The position numbers and the translations under genes were made by a program. Source: Bacteroidales bacterium (GTDB lineage Bacteria > Bacteroidota > Bacteroidia > Bacteroidales > F082). Taken from it: 64,000 bases of DNA. Location of the stretch: positions 12,946 through 76,945 of the forward strand of contig JALNZT010000018.1 of the NCBI GenBank assembly GCA_023229135.1, read 5' to 3'. The notes under the pieces were generated by a model that was not told the DNA's origin, made no database searches, and saw only the letters and a list, made by a program, of their open reading frames with translations. Within the stretch, counting starts at the first letter, position 1. Each line of letters opens with the position of its first letter. Below are positions 41,323 to 50,846 of this stretch, piece by piece.

Positions 41323-41937
41323 AATAAAAAAATAATTATTTTTTTTAGTGAAAATTATTTTTAATTCGGTAATTCAGTAGTTAAACTTCGTCTATATACT
41401 GATTTATCAATGGTTTGAGAAATTTTTTAATAGGTATATCAGTACTTCTAAGCAGATATGAGCAAGCGCAAAAAGAAGTAAAACTGGCTATAAAAATCAT
41501 CTATAAGCAGAAATTGGAGCAAAAATTTGGCCTTATTTATTGCGCTAATTCTATCAAAAAAAAATCTTGGTCAAGCTGGAAATACAAATTTTGGCTTCAA
41601 AAACACAAATGGCTACTTGAAAAATGACTAAAAACCTATATCTAAAAAAAGCCAGAATTTAATTTCATACCCAAATCTTTCGCATCAACAAGGATAAGGA
41701 CGGATTTCAATTTACACAATAAAACAAGAAAAAGAAGATTCAACCTGGAAGGCAGGTAAAGTCTTTGGAAACTTCAATTGAAAAGACAGGGCTTTCTATC
41801 TGTATGTCAGCGAATAATACCCACTATAAAATTTAGCCGGTAGTTTCCTTCAGGTTTTATAAATCCATTGGCATAATTTCAAGGCAAAAGATCATTCATT
41901 CTATCTAATTTACCTCAAGTTACTAACTATACAGCAT
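41323..41937. other. gene-free AT-rich region between the two SusCD loci
   Basis: About 600 bases without a supported gene. A 70-codon lysine-rich open frame at 41415-41627 has no recognisable features or promoter and was not accepted. No tRNA, terminator-like hairpin or repeat is seen until the terminator at 41938. Confidence 0.5.
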
Positions 41938-41977
41938 AAAAAAGAGGCTGCCTCGCTATGGAGACAGCCTCTTTTTT
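41938..41977 (-). terminator. terminator of the first SusCD operon
   Basis: A perfect 13-bp stem AAAAAAGAGGCTG / CAGCCTCTTTTTT, 20 bases past the last gene on the minus strand. A/T runs on both sides. Confidence 0.88.
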
Positions 41978-41997
41978 CAATTCTAAGCAATAAAACC

Positions 41998-42795
41998 TTA
42001 CTGCTTAATAAGTGAGAAGGAATACTGTCCGAATGAACCCTGATCAACCGTGATCGTGAAATTCATGTCATAAGTTCCATCACAAGTGTTAAGTAGGCCA
42101 AAACCTTCGTATGCAATGTTTGTGTAACCAAAGGCATCGGATGCAAGCACAGTCCTTTCTGCCTTAACTTCAAAATTCAAAGGGTTTACAACCATCTTCA
42201 GCGGTCCTTTGTCCTCATCTAAGCCGTCAAGTGCAGCTAAGCCAGCCACATAGACAATATACTCATCAGTAGGATCTATTGTAATAGTAACAGGACCGTC
42301 AGCAGGCCAATCCGGGCTTACTGCTTTATAAGCTCCACTAACCATTTCTGAGTCGTAGGCACAAACAGCAGCAGCATTAATCACTGCATTTGATCTATAT
42401 GTACTTGACCCTTGGACTGTTACAAGCTCTAGATTAAAGGTATTACCAGGTTTAATGTCATCAAGAGACAGACCTAAAGCAGCGGCAACATCACGCATAT
42501 AGATTATTTCACCTTTTGCAGGGAATGTAGTATAACTCTTGAGACGAGTTCTGCGCAAATCTCCATTAAAGGAAGCATAAATGACTATTTCATTTACTGC
42601 AGATTCAGCATCCAGGTCAAACTTAACGAAAGTGTTTTCGGGATCGTTTACGTCGAAAGCAGCAGGATTAAGGTTCGTAATTGAAGGTACAACACCTTCG
42701 TTTCTTGGGCCTGCAGGATCATCTATATCGGTTTTACAAGCCGTAAAGCTTAGAACCATTGCTGCCAAGATGACTAATAATTTGTATTTTTTCAT
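41998..42795 (-). CDS. SusE-position surface lipoprotein, unknown ligand
   Basis: 265 residues with a lipoprotein signal (LSFTAC, Cys 20). The mature protein looks all-beta: an Ig/FN3-like part (VPSITNLNPAAFDVNDPENTFVKFDLDAESAVNEIVIYASFNGD) and a C-terminal DUF-like sheet (GAYKAVSPDWPADGPVTITID...YDMNFTITVDQGSFGQYSFSLIKQ). It is third in a SusC-SusD-lipoprotein operon, the position of SusE-type accessory binding proteins. Similar 'SGxYxaxs.dwp' sheets are seen in SusCD-linked lipoproteins. The ligand is unknown. Confidence 0.7.
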   Translation of the reverse strand: MKKYKLLVILAAMVLSFTACKTDIDDPAGPRNEGVVPSITNLNPAAFDVNDPENTFVKFDLDAESAVNEIVIYASFNGDLRRTRLKSYTTFPAKGEIIYMRDVAAALGLSLDDIKPGNTFNLELVTVQGSSTYRSNAVINAAAVCAYDSEMVSGAYKAVSPDWPADGPVTITIDPTDEYIVYVAGLAALDGLDEDKGPLKMVVNPLNFEVKAERTVLASDAFGYTNIAYEGFGLLNTCDGTYDMNFTITVDQGSFGQYSFSLIKQ

Positions 42796-42829
42796 GTTCT
42801 TTTTTTTTAAAATTTATAAAATTACAAAC

Positions 42830-44272
42830 TTAGCGTGTGCCGCCAGCCCACCAAACTTTTTCAGTATAAATATAACTTCCATTGCCATAAGCGTCGGCAA
42901 TATTTAGGTTTGTGGTAACGTCATCAGCCCCGTAAGTAAATCTTAAAGGGAATTTAGTAGCGTTGTTCGGGTTATCCAGCGTAATAAAGTTTTCACCCAT
43001 AGCTTTCATACGACGAATATCGTTGTATGCTTCTACAGCTTCTGACTCAAAGAAGGAGAGGTATTTTTGCACCATCACTTCTTTCAATGGGTTAGCGGTG
43101 AACAGTCGGAGTGCTTCGTCAACAACATAAGTTGAATCCAGCTCCATTCCCACTTTTGCAAAGGCAGCTTCAAGTCCATTCAAAAACGCAGTTTCAGCAT
43201 CAGCAGATACTCCACCCTGACGTGCATAGGCTTCAGCTTTCAAAAATTCAATTTCATGATAGCTGAGTAAATAAGTGGGTGCAGTAGGACTCATTATACC
43301 TGAAATGCCATAGAATCCCTGAACTTGATCAGGAGATCCGTTAGGTGCAAATTCAACATCATCTTTTCCTGGATAAGGAATAAAGAAAGTTGCATCACGT
43401 GGGTCATTGCGATCGACGAGTTTGTTGTGCAAACTGGTACTTGCTCCGAAATAATCCCTGTCAATAAAGAAGGTTTGGAAAGGACTATTTGTTGTTGAAC
43501 CGTCATAGACAAACTTGGCTTCATTGGCTGCCGAAGTGAACGACTGATTAGCGAAGGTGATCACATCAGCCCATTTTCCACCGTTGCGGAAAGCAAGACG
43601 GGCTGTATAGCGCGCTTTCAGACCGTAAGCAAACTGAGTCCATTTATCGGCATTTCCTCCGTACAAGAAATCTTGTCCACCTAAACTAGCAGCTGTAGAT
43701 TCTTTGCCCAAATTAGCTATACCAGCATCCAGCAAACTGAAAACTTCATTGTAAAGATCTTCTTGTTTGTCGAGTTTAGGCTGGAAAATTTCACCAGGCT
43801 GCAATGCTTCTTCATAAGGTACATCACCCATAAGGTCAGTCAGTATCGCCAGGTTGTATGCTGTCAAAACTTGTGCAATACCCAAGGTGTGGAAGTTGCC
43901 TGCTTCGTTGCCATCTTCAGAGGTTTTATTAATGATAATCTTTAAATTATAAAGTGTTTCATAAACAGAACCCCAGGTATTGTTGTAAGTGGTAGCCAAT
44001 GAAGGCTCTCCTGAACGGATTTCAGCATTATACATTTGGTTGTATATACCTACGTTGTGCTCAGTATATACAGAAGCATAAAACGCAAAGTCACTTCCAG
44101 TTATCGAGAATGCAGTTTTAGTAATTGCATCGGTAACGAGTAAACGTGAAGGAAGATCTACAGGATTATTTTTATTTTCGTTGATTTCTTCCAGTTTATC
44201 CTTCGAACACCCGGCCATGACCATTAGCAGTACCGGGACAGCTAAAAATTTTATTATTGTATTCATTTTCAT
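42830..44272 (-). CDS. SusD-like nutrient-binding lipoprotein, first locus
   Basis: 480 residues with a lipoprotein signal (LMVMAGC, Cys 22). Features are LEEINENKNNPVDLPSRLLVTDAITKTAF, ILTDLMGDVPYEEALQPGEIFQPKLDKQEDLYNEVFSLLDAGI and YLLSYHEIEFLKAEAYARQGGVS, all typical of the SusD-like_2 type. It lies 12 bases after its SusC partner, the same spacing as in the second locus, but differs markedly from the other SusD-like protein, so the two systems probably have different ligands. Surface-exposed, binds substrate and delivers it to SusC. Confidence 0.87.
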   Translation of the reverse strand: MKMNTIIKFLAVPVLLMVMAGCSKDKLEEINENKNNPVDLPSRLLVTDAITKTAFSITGSDFAFYASVYTEHNVGIYNQMYNAEIRSGEPSLATTYNNTWGSVYETLYNLKIIINKTSEDGNEAGNFHTLGIAQVLTAYNLAILTDLMGDVPYEEALQPGEIFQPKLDKQEDLYNEVFSLLDAGIANLGKESTAASLGGQDFLYGGNADKWTQFAYGLKARYTARLAFRNGGKWADVITFANQSFTSAANEAKFVYDGSTTNSPFQTFFIDRDYFGASTSLHNKLVDRNDPRDATFFIPYPGKDDVEFAPNGSPDQVQGFYGISGIMSPTAPTYLLSYHEIEFLKAEAYARQGGVSADAETAFLNGLEAAFAKVGMELDSTYVVDEALRLFTANPLKEVMVQKYLSFFESEAVEAYNDIRRMKAMGENFITLDNPNNATKFPLRFTYGADDVTTNLNIADAYGNGSYIYTEKVWWAGGTR

Positions 44273-44284
44273 TTGTTTAAAGGG

Positions 44285-47200
44285 TTAAAAATTTAAGTTG
44301 ACGCCAAAACCATAGCTGGTAGTCTGAGGCATTGAGAAACGCTCAAACGAACCTCCCATATTGTTATTACCCTGTGATGATTCGGGGTCAAAGTTTGGCA
44401 ACTCAGTCCATAGCAGGATGTTACGTGCATATAAAGAAACAGTAAGTTGAACATTATTCAACAACCGTTTTGGTATAGCATAGCTAAGTGTAACTTCTCT
44501 GAGTTTTACAAATGAGTTGTCATAAATATAGTACTCATCAATGTTTGTGAGAACGTTAGTTAATAAATCCTGATAAGCGTCAGGGTCATTTGGGCCACCA
44601 CGAACGATATCATTGGGAGTACCGTCTGGTTTTACACCTTCAAACACAAAAGTCTCTTCACGATCGCCGGAAAGGCTAGAAACACCATATAGGTCAAGTA
44701 ATCCGTTTGAACCAGAATACATTTGTCCGCCTGATTTCCAGTCGAGTGTAGCTGTAAGGGCAATGCCTTTGTAGTCAAAGCGGTTTGAAAAACCAAGAAT
44801 AAAGTCAGGAGATACTTCTCCAATAACTCCAGGAGCTCCATCTACAGGCATACCATGATTCCATGCGCCTGGGTTGTCAACAACCAGGATATTTCCGCTG
44901 GCATCGCGCTCGAATGAGCTACCATAAATAACAGGGAAAGTACTTCCAATACCGGCTCTAACTTGTGGAGTAACGAAACCACCTAAGAAAATGCTTTCAA
45001 CACCAGGAGCAAGTTCGTTCACCATATTGTTGATTTTCGAGAAGTTCACATTGAAATCCCATTGGAAACCCTGATAAATTACAGGAGTAGCATATAGCAT
45101 AATTTCATGAACATCCGTCTTGATTTCTCCACCGTTCATCACCAATGCAGCAGCGCCTGTAGAGGCAGCAACCGGAACCTGGAATATTTGATCGGTAACC
45201 AATTGATTCGAATAACTGTAATCTATACCCAAGCGGTTGCTGAAGAATTTCAACTCAGTACCCAATTCATATGACTGTGTATTCTGTGGCTTCAGATTTG
45301 GGTCGTATTGTACGTTATTGGACAAGTAAGAACTTATACCATTAATAGGATATTGAATAGGTGTAGCTCCCCAGAAACCTCCGCCATAATTCGGTGCGGA
45401 AAAGAAGTTAGGATAATATTCACCAGCCTGGCCAACTTCAGCATAGGATACACGTACTTTAGCATATGAAAGCACAGGTAAATCACGCAGACTCTCTAGT
45501 TCTGTAATTATAAAACCTAAAGATACCGAAGGATAGAAGAAACTATTGTTATCACGAGGCATAGTCGAAACATAATCCTGACGGCCAGTAATGTTTAAAA
45601 ACAACATGTTTCTAAAATCAAGAGCAAGATTTCCAAAGAAACCTACTGTACGATCTTGATATTGTGATTCGTCAGCCTGTTGAATTTTAGCATTGCTCAT
45701 ATGTGCCCAGCCACCGAAGTTAAATCCTGTTCCGTATTCATCATACAGTTTACGGTTTCTATGGTAGAGTTCATTACCAACTAAAGCAGTGAAATTAAAA
45801 TCGCTATTGATTTTCCAGTTGTAATTAACTGTAAGCAGCGAGTTAACAGTTTGTGAGGATACTCCATAGTTATTAAGCTCACCAATGCTACCTTTATGTC
45901 CGTACTCAAAAATATCTTGATAATGAGAAGTATAGGAGTCTGTTCCTAATTGATAACGGGTTTTCAGCGTCATGTTTTCGGAAATATAGGGACTATATTC
46001 TACAAACCCATTGCCGAAGAAACGATCAGTAGATTCTGTAAACTTATTATGAGCAGCGCCCCAATAAGGGTTGTCAAAAGTAAGTGAACGATAATAAATC
46101 TGCTTGTAAGGATCTGTAGGAATGTTGTAAGGCGTTCCTGCAAGGTCATAGTTTGGCGGAGCAGAATAAACACCGGCAAGCGAAGCGTCGTTTGCAGCAG
46201 GAAGCTTATCTATTGAAGTCCGTGAATAATTTGCTGAGAAACCCATACTCCAGAAATTGTTAAGTTTGGTTTCGCCGGCAGCTTTTGCGTTCCATCTATC
46301 CATACCAGTCGATGGCACGATACCATCCTGAATACTGTTACCGATACCAAAGGCAATATTGCCTTTTTCGGTGGCCTGACTGATATTGAGTGATGTGGTT
46401 GTGGTGTATCCTGTGTTAAAGAAATCTCCATAATTATCATAGACCTGTGGTTTTACCCATGGATCAAGTCCGGCTTGATCACGCTGTGGAACAAAATACA
46501 TTCCAGGATGTCCTTGTGAGTTACCTCCATAAGTAGGATCATCTGGCAGTTTGGAAATTTCAGGCCCCCAGGAGAAAGAAGTATTGGGGATATTCATGCC
46601 ATAGCTACCCTGTGCATACTTGGTTTGGTAATCAGGGGCACGTGAAACTTGTTCAAAGCTGGTAAAATTGGAGAAAGAAATTTCCGGCTTGCCAGTTTTA
46701 TTTCCTTTACCGCTTTTGGTAGTGATAATAATCACACCGTTTGAAGCTCTGATCCCATAAAGTGCAGCAGCTGCCTGACCTTTGAGTACGTTGATGCTCT
46801 CGATGTCGTTCGGGTCAATATCAACGGCACGGTTTGCAATGTCAGCACCCGTAACACTGTTTCCTGTTGAAAAGTCGGATGTGGATGAAATCGGCATACC
46901 GTCAACTACATACAAAGGAGTGTTGTTTCCTGAAAAAGATCGTGCACCACGGATAATAATCTGTGATGATGCACCTGGCATACCTGATGATGGCTTGATC
47001 TCAACGCCGGATAATTTACCTTGAAGTGCAGATGACAAGTTAGATGAACCCGAACGTGTCAGGTTTTCACTTGAAACTTCCTGCACTGAATATCCAAGGG
47101 CTTTGCGTTCCTTGGAAATACCAAGAGCCGTAACAACAACCTCATCCATTTGTAACACATCGGGTTCCAAAACAATGTTAATGTTGCTTTGATCTCCAAT

Positions 47201-47455
47201 GGGGATCTCCTGAGTGGACATCCCTACATAACGGAAAACTAGTGTACGATGATTGGGTTGAACTTCGATCTCGTAATTTCCTTCGATAGAAGTTGTAGTA
47301 CCAATAGTGGTGCCTTTTATCAACACCGTTGCGCCCGGGATTCCCATCCCGTCCTGTGAACTGGTAACCTTACCAGTGATTGTTCTTGTCTGTGCAAATG
47401 CGAAATTCACACCTGCTAGCAGAAAGAACACTAACAAAAACGTAATTTTTCTCAT
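44285..47455 (-). CDS. SusC-like TonB-dependent transporter, first locus
   Basis: 1056 residues: signal peptide (FAFAQ), carboxypeptidase-regulatory-like domain, the VLQMDEVVVTALGISKERKALGYSVQEV signature, plug domain (LYVVDGMPISSTSDF; AAAALYGIRASNGVIIITTKSGKGNK) and barrel ending YGFGVNLNF. Outer-membrane importer working with the downstream SusD-like protein and lipoprotein. The 5' end and leader are almost identical to the other SusC gene, pointing to duplication or gene conversion. No regulator of HTCS, AraC or ECF type is adjacent. Confidence 0.9.
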   Translation of the reverse strand: MRKITFLLVFFLLAGVNFAFAQTRTITGKVTSSQDGMGIPGATVLIKGTTIGTTTSIEGNYEIEVQPNHRTLVFRYVGMSTQEIPIGDQSNINIVLEPDVLQMDEVVVTALGISKERKALGYSVQEVSSENLTRSGSSNLSSALQGKLSGVEIKPSSGMPGASSQIIIRGARSFSGNNTPLYVVDGMPISSTSDFSTGNSVTGADIANRAVDIDPNDIESINVLKGQAAAALYGIRASNGVIIITTKSGKGNKTGKPEISFSNFTSFEQVSRAPDYQTKYAQGSYGMNIPNTSFSWGPEISKLPDDPTYGGNSQGHPGMYFVPQRDQAGLDPWVKPQVYDNYGDFFNTGYTTTTSLNISQATEKGNIAFGIGNSIQDGIVPSTGMDRWNAKAAGETKLNNFWSMGFSANYSRTSIDKLPAANDASLAGVYSAPPNYDLAGTPYNIPTDPYKQIYYRSLTFDNPYWGAAHNKFTESTDRFFGNGFVEYSPYISENMTLKTRYQLGTDSYTSHYQDIFEYGHKGSIGELNNYGVSSQTVNSLLTVNYNWKINSDFNFTALVGNELYHRNRKLYDEYGTGFNFGGWAHMSNAKIQQADESQYQDRTVGFFGNLALDFRNMLFLNITGRQDYVSTMPRDNNSFFYPSVSLGFIITELESLRDLPVLSYAKVRVSYAEVGQAGEYYPNFFSAPNYGGGFWGATPIQYPINGISSYLSNNVQYDPNLKPQNTQSYELGTELKFFSNRLGIDYSYSNQLVTDQIFQVPVAASTGAAALVMNGGEIKTDVHEIMLYATPVIYQGFQWDFNVNFSKINNMVNELAPGVESIFLGGFVTPQVRAGIGSTFPVIYGSSFERDASGNILVVDNPGAWNHGMPVDGAPGVIGEVSPDFILGFSNRFDYKGIALTATLDWKSGGQMYSGSNGLLDLYGVSSLSGDREETFVFEGVKPDGTPNDIVRGGPNDPDAYQDLLTNVLTNIDEYYIYDNSFVKLREVTLSYAIPKRLLNNVQLTVSLYARNILLWTELPNFDPESSQGNNNMGGSFERFSMPQTTSYGFGVNLNF

Positions 47456-47526
47456 AATGGTAATTTTTGGTTCGTGAATTGATTAAAACTAGTTTCTAAT
47501 TTCAAAAGTGTTTTTCAATAAAGCGT

Positions 47527-47558
47527 GCAAGTTAAGAACATCTTGCTTGTTTAACAAA
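47527..47558 (-). promoter_or_regulatory. promoter of the first SusCD operon
   Basis: Minus strand: TTTG (47558-47555), a 20-base spacer and TAACTTGC (47534-47527). The -33 box is good; the -7 box deviates from TAnnTTTG. The leader would be about 65 bases, of which the last 30 are shared with the other SusC gene. Confidence 0.4.
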
Positions 47559-47653
47559 AAGATATTTCAAATATTTTTAACAAAATCTTAACATTTTATG
47601 TAGTGGTCAGTCAATCAGTATATTCCATCTAATTCTTTTTTTTAATACTGAAG

Positions 47654-48106
47654 CTATTCAGGTGTTAAAATCTCATTATTATCCCTATTTTCTTCGATTT
47701 TTGTAGACCTTGAAGGAATTATCAACAACAATATTATCAAAATAATCTCCACAACAAACTTCTGCCAACCTTCAAAACCTCCAAAATTGGCCTGTATAAA
47801 CATAAGTAAAACGGCAGATATCACAAATAATAATAAACCCTTAGGTTTTTGAAGCAAAAATAGTACTAAGCCTACAACAGCTCCTACTACTATCAGCAAC
47901 ATGATTACAAGTACCAACACAAGCGAATTCGACTGAATTATTTTTAATCCATTGTCGTAGTGGCCGGTATCCAATATAAAACGGTTAAATAATAAAAGTG
48001 TAGCTACCATCAGTACCGACAGCACATAATAAGTTAACGCGAAACTACCCACAAGCAGTTGGGCTAAGCTGAGTTTTCGGATTTTATTTTTGGTTGGTGC
48101 TGCCAT
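47654..48106 (-). CDS. small integral membrane protein, unknown
   Basis: 150 residues with four hydrophobic segments (about 14-42, 60-85, 90-108 and 115-132) between short charged ends (MAAPTKNKIRKLS... and SRSTKIEENRDNNEILTPE). No family recognised. It lies 27 bases after another four-helix membrane protein on the same strand, likely co-transcribed. It is unrelated by sequence to the SusC gene downstream. Confidence 0.6.
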   Translation of the reverse strand: MAAPTKNKIRKLSLAQLLVGSFALTYYVLSVLMVATLLLFNRFILDTGHYDNGLKIIQSNSLVLVLVIMLLIVVGAVVGLVLFLLQKPKGLLLFVISAVLLMFIQANFGGFEGWQKFVVEIILIILLLIIPSRSTKIEENRDNNEILTPE

Positions 48107-48133
48107 ATTAATAAGGAGTAGTAAGAATTATGG

Positions 48134-48559
48134 TTATTTCATTTGGTCTCTGAACCTGAGATAGAGTAAAATAAAAACGGTTGTCAACAGCAGATCGAAC
48201 ATCGGAAAAGTATCTATCGGTTTGTAGATATATACCGTTGAAACGATCAGCATCAGCAGCTGTGCGATGGCATATAAATGAAAACCTGCACGCCGAAGCT
48301 TCCACATAAAACGCACGCCATTAAAAGAGATGATTTGCAAAAGACCGGAAATGATAAAATAATTCCTGTTGACTTTAGCAAACATTTCAAAATTATACTC
48401 CAGCGCCTGAAAAGCTTCTTCCTGAAGCATTTCCAAAATAAGTTCGTGGTTGAAATAGACGAACAAGTTACTCACTGAACCCAAACCACTGCCTATAAAG
48501 CTGAGAATACAAAGGAAGGTTAACAGTTGCGGACGTTTTTCGGGCTGTGTAATAATCAT
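48134..48559 (-). CDS. small integral membrane protein, unknown
   Basis: 141 residues, four hydrophobic segments (about 12-35, 66-82, 90-108 and 116-134), with a soluble loop containing NHELILEMLQEEAFQALEYNFEMFAKVNRN between the first two. The style (KRPQLLTFLCILSFIGSG.. and ..ISFNGVRFMWKLRRAGFHLYAIAQLLML) is common in Bacteroidota and unnamed. Probably in one operon with the membrane protein gene that follows. Confidence 0.62.
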   Translation of the reverse strand: MIITQPEKRPQLLTFLCILSFIGSGLGSVSNLFVYFNHELILEMLQEEAFQALEYNFEMFAKVNRNYFIISGLLQIISFNGVRFMWKLRRAGFHLYAIAQLLMLIVSTVYIYKPIDTFPMFDLLLTTVFILLYLRFRDQMK

Positions 48560-48781
48560 GCTATGTAGCGTTTATGTTTTGTGTTACTTCAATTATTTTT
48601 ATAAAACTCCCAGCTAATCAACAGCTAAAAGGATTTTTTTAGGTGCGAAAGGTCTCTTGGCATTAGGGTTCAATCGGCAAAAGCAAAAGCTAAATTAAGT
48701 TTTTTAACGCTAATTGCAACTTCTACCCTCTTTTTATACCCACATCAGCCTTCTGCAATCATCAGGCTTTCATTAAATGTC

Positions 48782-48789
48782 TATTTTTG
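48782..48789 (+). promoter_or_regulatory. -7 box before the thioredoxin-like gene
   Basis: TATTTTTG, an exact TAnnTTTG match, 23 bases before the start codon. No clear -33 box. Confidence 0.42.
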
Positions 48790-48811
48790 CCACCTCAAAA
48801 CCAGTTAAAAC

Positions 48812-49138
48812 ATGCGTGAGATAAATACAGAAATTCTTCAACAAGAGATTGCCCAATCAGCAGCTATACTTGTCTATTTTTATAGCGATCGCTGCGCTCC
48901 CTGCGTCAGTTTGCGCCCCAAGGTAGAGAAACTATTACTGGAATCTTTCCCGGAAATGAAACTGATTTTAATTGATTCAGAAAAACAGCCTGAAATCGCA
49001 GCACATCACAGTGTTTTCGCAAACCCAACACTACTGCTGTTTTTCGATGGCCACGAACACCATCGACTGAGCAAATATGTTTCCATTTCGCAACTTTCGG
49101 AAGTGATTGATCGGCCTTACCACCTGTTATTAGATTAA
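48812..49138 (+). CDS. thioredoxin-like protein
   Basis: A 108-residue thioredoxin fold with redox motif C-A-P-C (SDRCAPCVSLRPKVEKLL) and the cis-proline region FANPTLLLFFDG. The CAPC motif differs from the CGPC of main thioredoxin, suggesting a specialised partner. No signal peptide, so cytosolic. A monocistronic gene with its own -7 box, ending at a weak bidirectional terminator. The partner is unknown. Confidence 0.78.
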   Translation: MREINTEILQQEIAQSAAILVYFYSDRCAPCVSLRPKVEKLLLESFPEMKLILIDSEKQPEIAAHHSVFANPTLLLFFDGHEHHRLSKYVSISQLSEVIDRPYHLLLD

Positions 49139-49149
49139 ATAATCTTTAC

Positions 49150-49186
49150 AAAAAGGCCACCGATAGTATTTTTCAATGGCCATTTT
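49150..49186. terminator. weak bidirectional terminator
   Basis: AAAAAGGCCA pairs with TGGCCATTTT (five strong pairs plus A-T pairs) around a 17-base loop, between the converging thioredoxin and hutH genes. Confidence 0.4.
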
Positions 49187-49191
49187 ATTGA

Positions 49192-50709
49192 TTAGATCGC
49201 GTTGGTAATCGCGTCAGGTATTTCCAAGGGAACTTGCCGCAAAAACTCAATCGAATGTGCTATTTCGGGATACATCACCTTATCATTGGTAACAAAATCA
49301 ACCTTTTCGCGGTAGGCATCGACAAATTGCTCCAGGAAATCAGAAGATTTTGCAGGACGTCTGAACTCCAATGCCTGAGCTGCATTAAACAATTCTATGG
49401 CTAAGATGCGCTCCAGGTTATCAACCACACGCAAAGCTTTGGTGGCTGCATTGGCGCCCATGCTCACGTGATCTTCCTGACCCTGAGAGGATACGATAGA
49501 ATCAACAGAGGCCGGTGTGCAAAGCTGTTTGTTCTGACTTACCAGGCTCGCAGCGGTATATTGCGGAATCATAAAACCAGAATTAAGGCCGGGCTTAGCG
49601 ACCAAAAAGGCGGGCAAATTACGCTTTCCGCTCAAAAGCTTATAAGTGCGCCTTTCGCTGATGTTGCCCAATTCGCTTATGGCAATAGCCATATTATCAA
49701 GCGATAAAGCGAGCGGTTGTCCGTGAAAGTTTCCAGCAGAAATGATCAGGTCGTCATCCGGGAAAATTGTCGGATTATCGGTCACGGCATTAATTTCGTC
49801 GCTAAATACAGTTGCTATAAAATTTATGGCATCTTTAGAAGCACCATGCACCTGCGGAATACACCTGAACGAATAAGGATCCTGCACATGGGCTTTTTCG
49901 CGACTTATCAACTCGCTGCCTTCCAGCAAATCGCGAAAGCGTTTGGCAGTTGCAATCTGTCCTTTGTGATGACGCACCTGATGAACCTGATCGAAAAAGG
50001 GTTCGATGCGGCCATCAAAAGCCTCCAGCGAAAGCGCGCCAATAACATCGGCCAGCATAGAAAGCCTGAAAGTTTTAAGCAGCGCGAAAACACCGTATGC
50101 ACTCATAAACTGGGTGCCGTTGAGCAAAGCCAGGCCTTCTTTGGATTTCAGTTGTATGGTTTCCCAACCGAAAACAGGCAGCACCTCAGCGGCGGGTTTT
50201 ACTTCACCTTTATAATATACCTCGCCCATGCCAAGCAGCGGCAGCGCAAGATGCGCCAGCGGTGCCAAATCGCCCGAAGCACCCAGCGATCCCATTTCAT
50301 AAACCACGGGCAGCACATCGGCATTGTAAAAATCAATAAGCCTTTGTACTGTAATTAATTGAACGCCAGAATGGCCGTAGCTCAAACTCTGTGCTTTGAG
50401 CAAGAGCATCAGGCGAATAATTTCTTTGGGAACAAAGTCACCGGTACCGCATGCATGCGACATCACCAGGTTTTCCTGCAGCTGTCCCAAATCTTCTTTA
50501 GAAATATTGGTATCGCAAAGCGAACCAAACCCAGTGCTTATACCATAGATTGGTGTGGTTTGGTGTTCCATTTTCTCGTCGAGATAGTTGCGGCATTTTT
50601 CAATTTTTGCTACAGCCTCTTCCGAAAGTGCCAGCTTATAATTCCCTTTGATGATATCAAAAAGGCGCTGGAAAGTAAGTTTTTCTGCTGAAATATAATG
50701 TGTGTTCAT
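49192..50709 (-). CDS. hutH: histidine ammonia-lyase
   Basis: 505 residues of the MIO-containing ammonia-lyase family. The Ala144-Ser-Gly146 triad in GSLGASGDLAPLAH would cyclise to the MIO prosthetic group, and YGISTGFGSL carries the catalytic tyrosine. The substrate-selectivity pair is Ser84-His85 (NLVMSHACG), the form I associate with histidine rather than tyrosine or phenylalanine lyases. It converts histidine to urocanate. No hutU, hutI or ftcD gene is nearby, so the rest of the degradation pathway must lie elsewhere or be absent. It lies 137 bases after hisS. Confidence 0.87.
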   Translation of the reverse strand: MNTHYISAEKLTFQRLFDIIKGNYKLALSEEAVAKIEKCRNYLDEKMEHQTTPIYGISTGFGSLCDTNISKEDLGQLQENLVMSHACGTGDFVPKEIIRLMLLLKAQSLSYGHSGVQLITVQRLIDFYNADVLPVVYEMGSLGASGDLAPLAHLALPLLGMGEVYYKGEVKPAAEVLPVFGWETIQLKSKEGLALLNGTQFMSAYGVFALLKTFRLSMLADVIGALSLEAFDGRIEPFFDQVHQVRHHKGQIATAKRFRDLLEGSELISREKAHVQDPYSFRCIPQVHGASKDAINFIATVFSDEINAVTDNPTIFPDDDLIISAGNFHGQPLALSLDNMAIAISELGNISERRTYKLLSGKRNLPAFLVAKPGLNSGFMIPQYTAASLVSQNKQLCTPASVDSIVSSQGQEDHVSMGANAATKALRVVDNLERILAIELFNAAQALEFRRPAKSSDFLEQFVDAYREKVDFVTNDKVMYPEIAHSIEFLRQVPLEIPDAITNAI

Positions 50710-50846
50710 TAACTATTAAATCTTAAAATTTCTGTTCAATTATTTAAACGCTATTATCACGGTGGAATTTAACCAAGAAATCTCCAAAAAGTGATTTCCG
50801 GTTAATTTGAATCAGAAAACTTAAAATCCAGACTAAAGCCATTGAA

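Noticed and set aside
41415..41627. 70-codon lysine-rich open frame between the SusCD loci
   Set aside because: Low-complexity AT-driven composition, no promoter, no signal or family pattern; chance ORF.
36480..47455. polysaccharide utilisation locus with known substrate
   Set aside because: No glycoside hydrolase, sulfatase, HTCS or sigma/anti-sigma gene is adjacent, so no substrate can be named and the loci are described only as SusCD pairs.
49717..50358. 213-codon open frame antisense to hutH
   Set aside because: Shadow of a clearly conserved gene; no recognisable protein pattern. The same applies to the long antisense frames at 57355-57918, 52383-53015 and 8227-8784.
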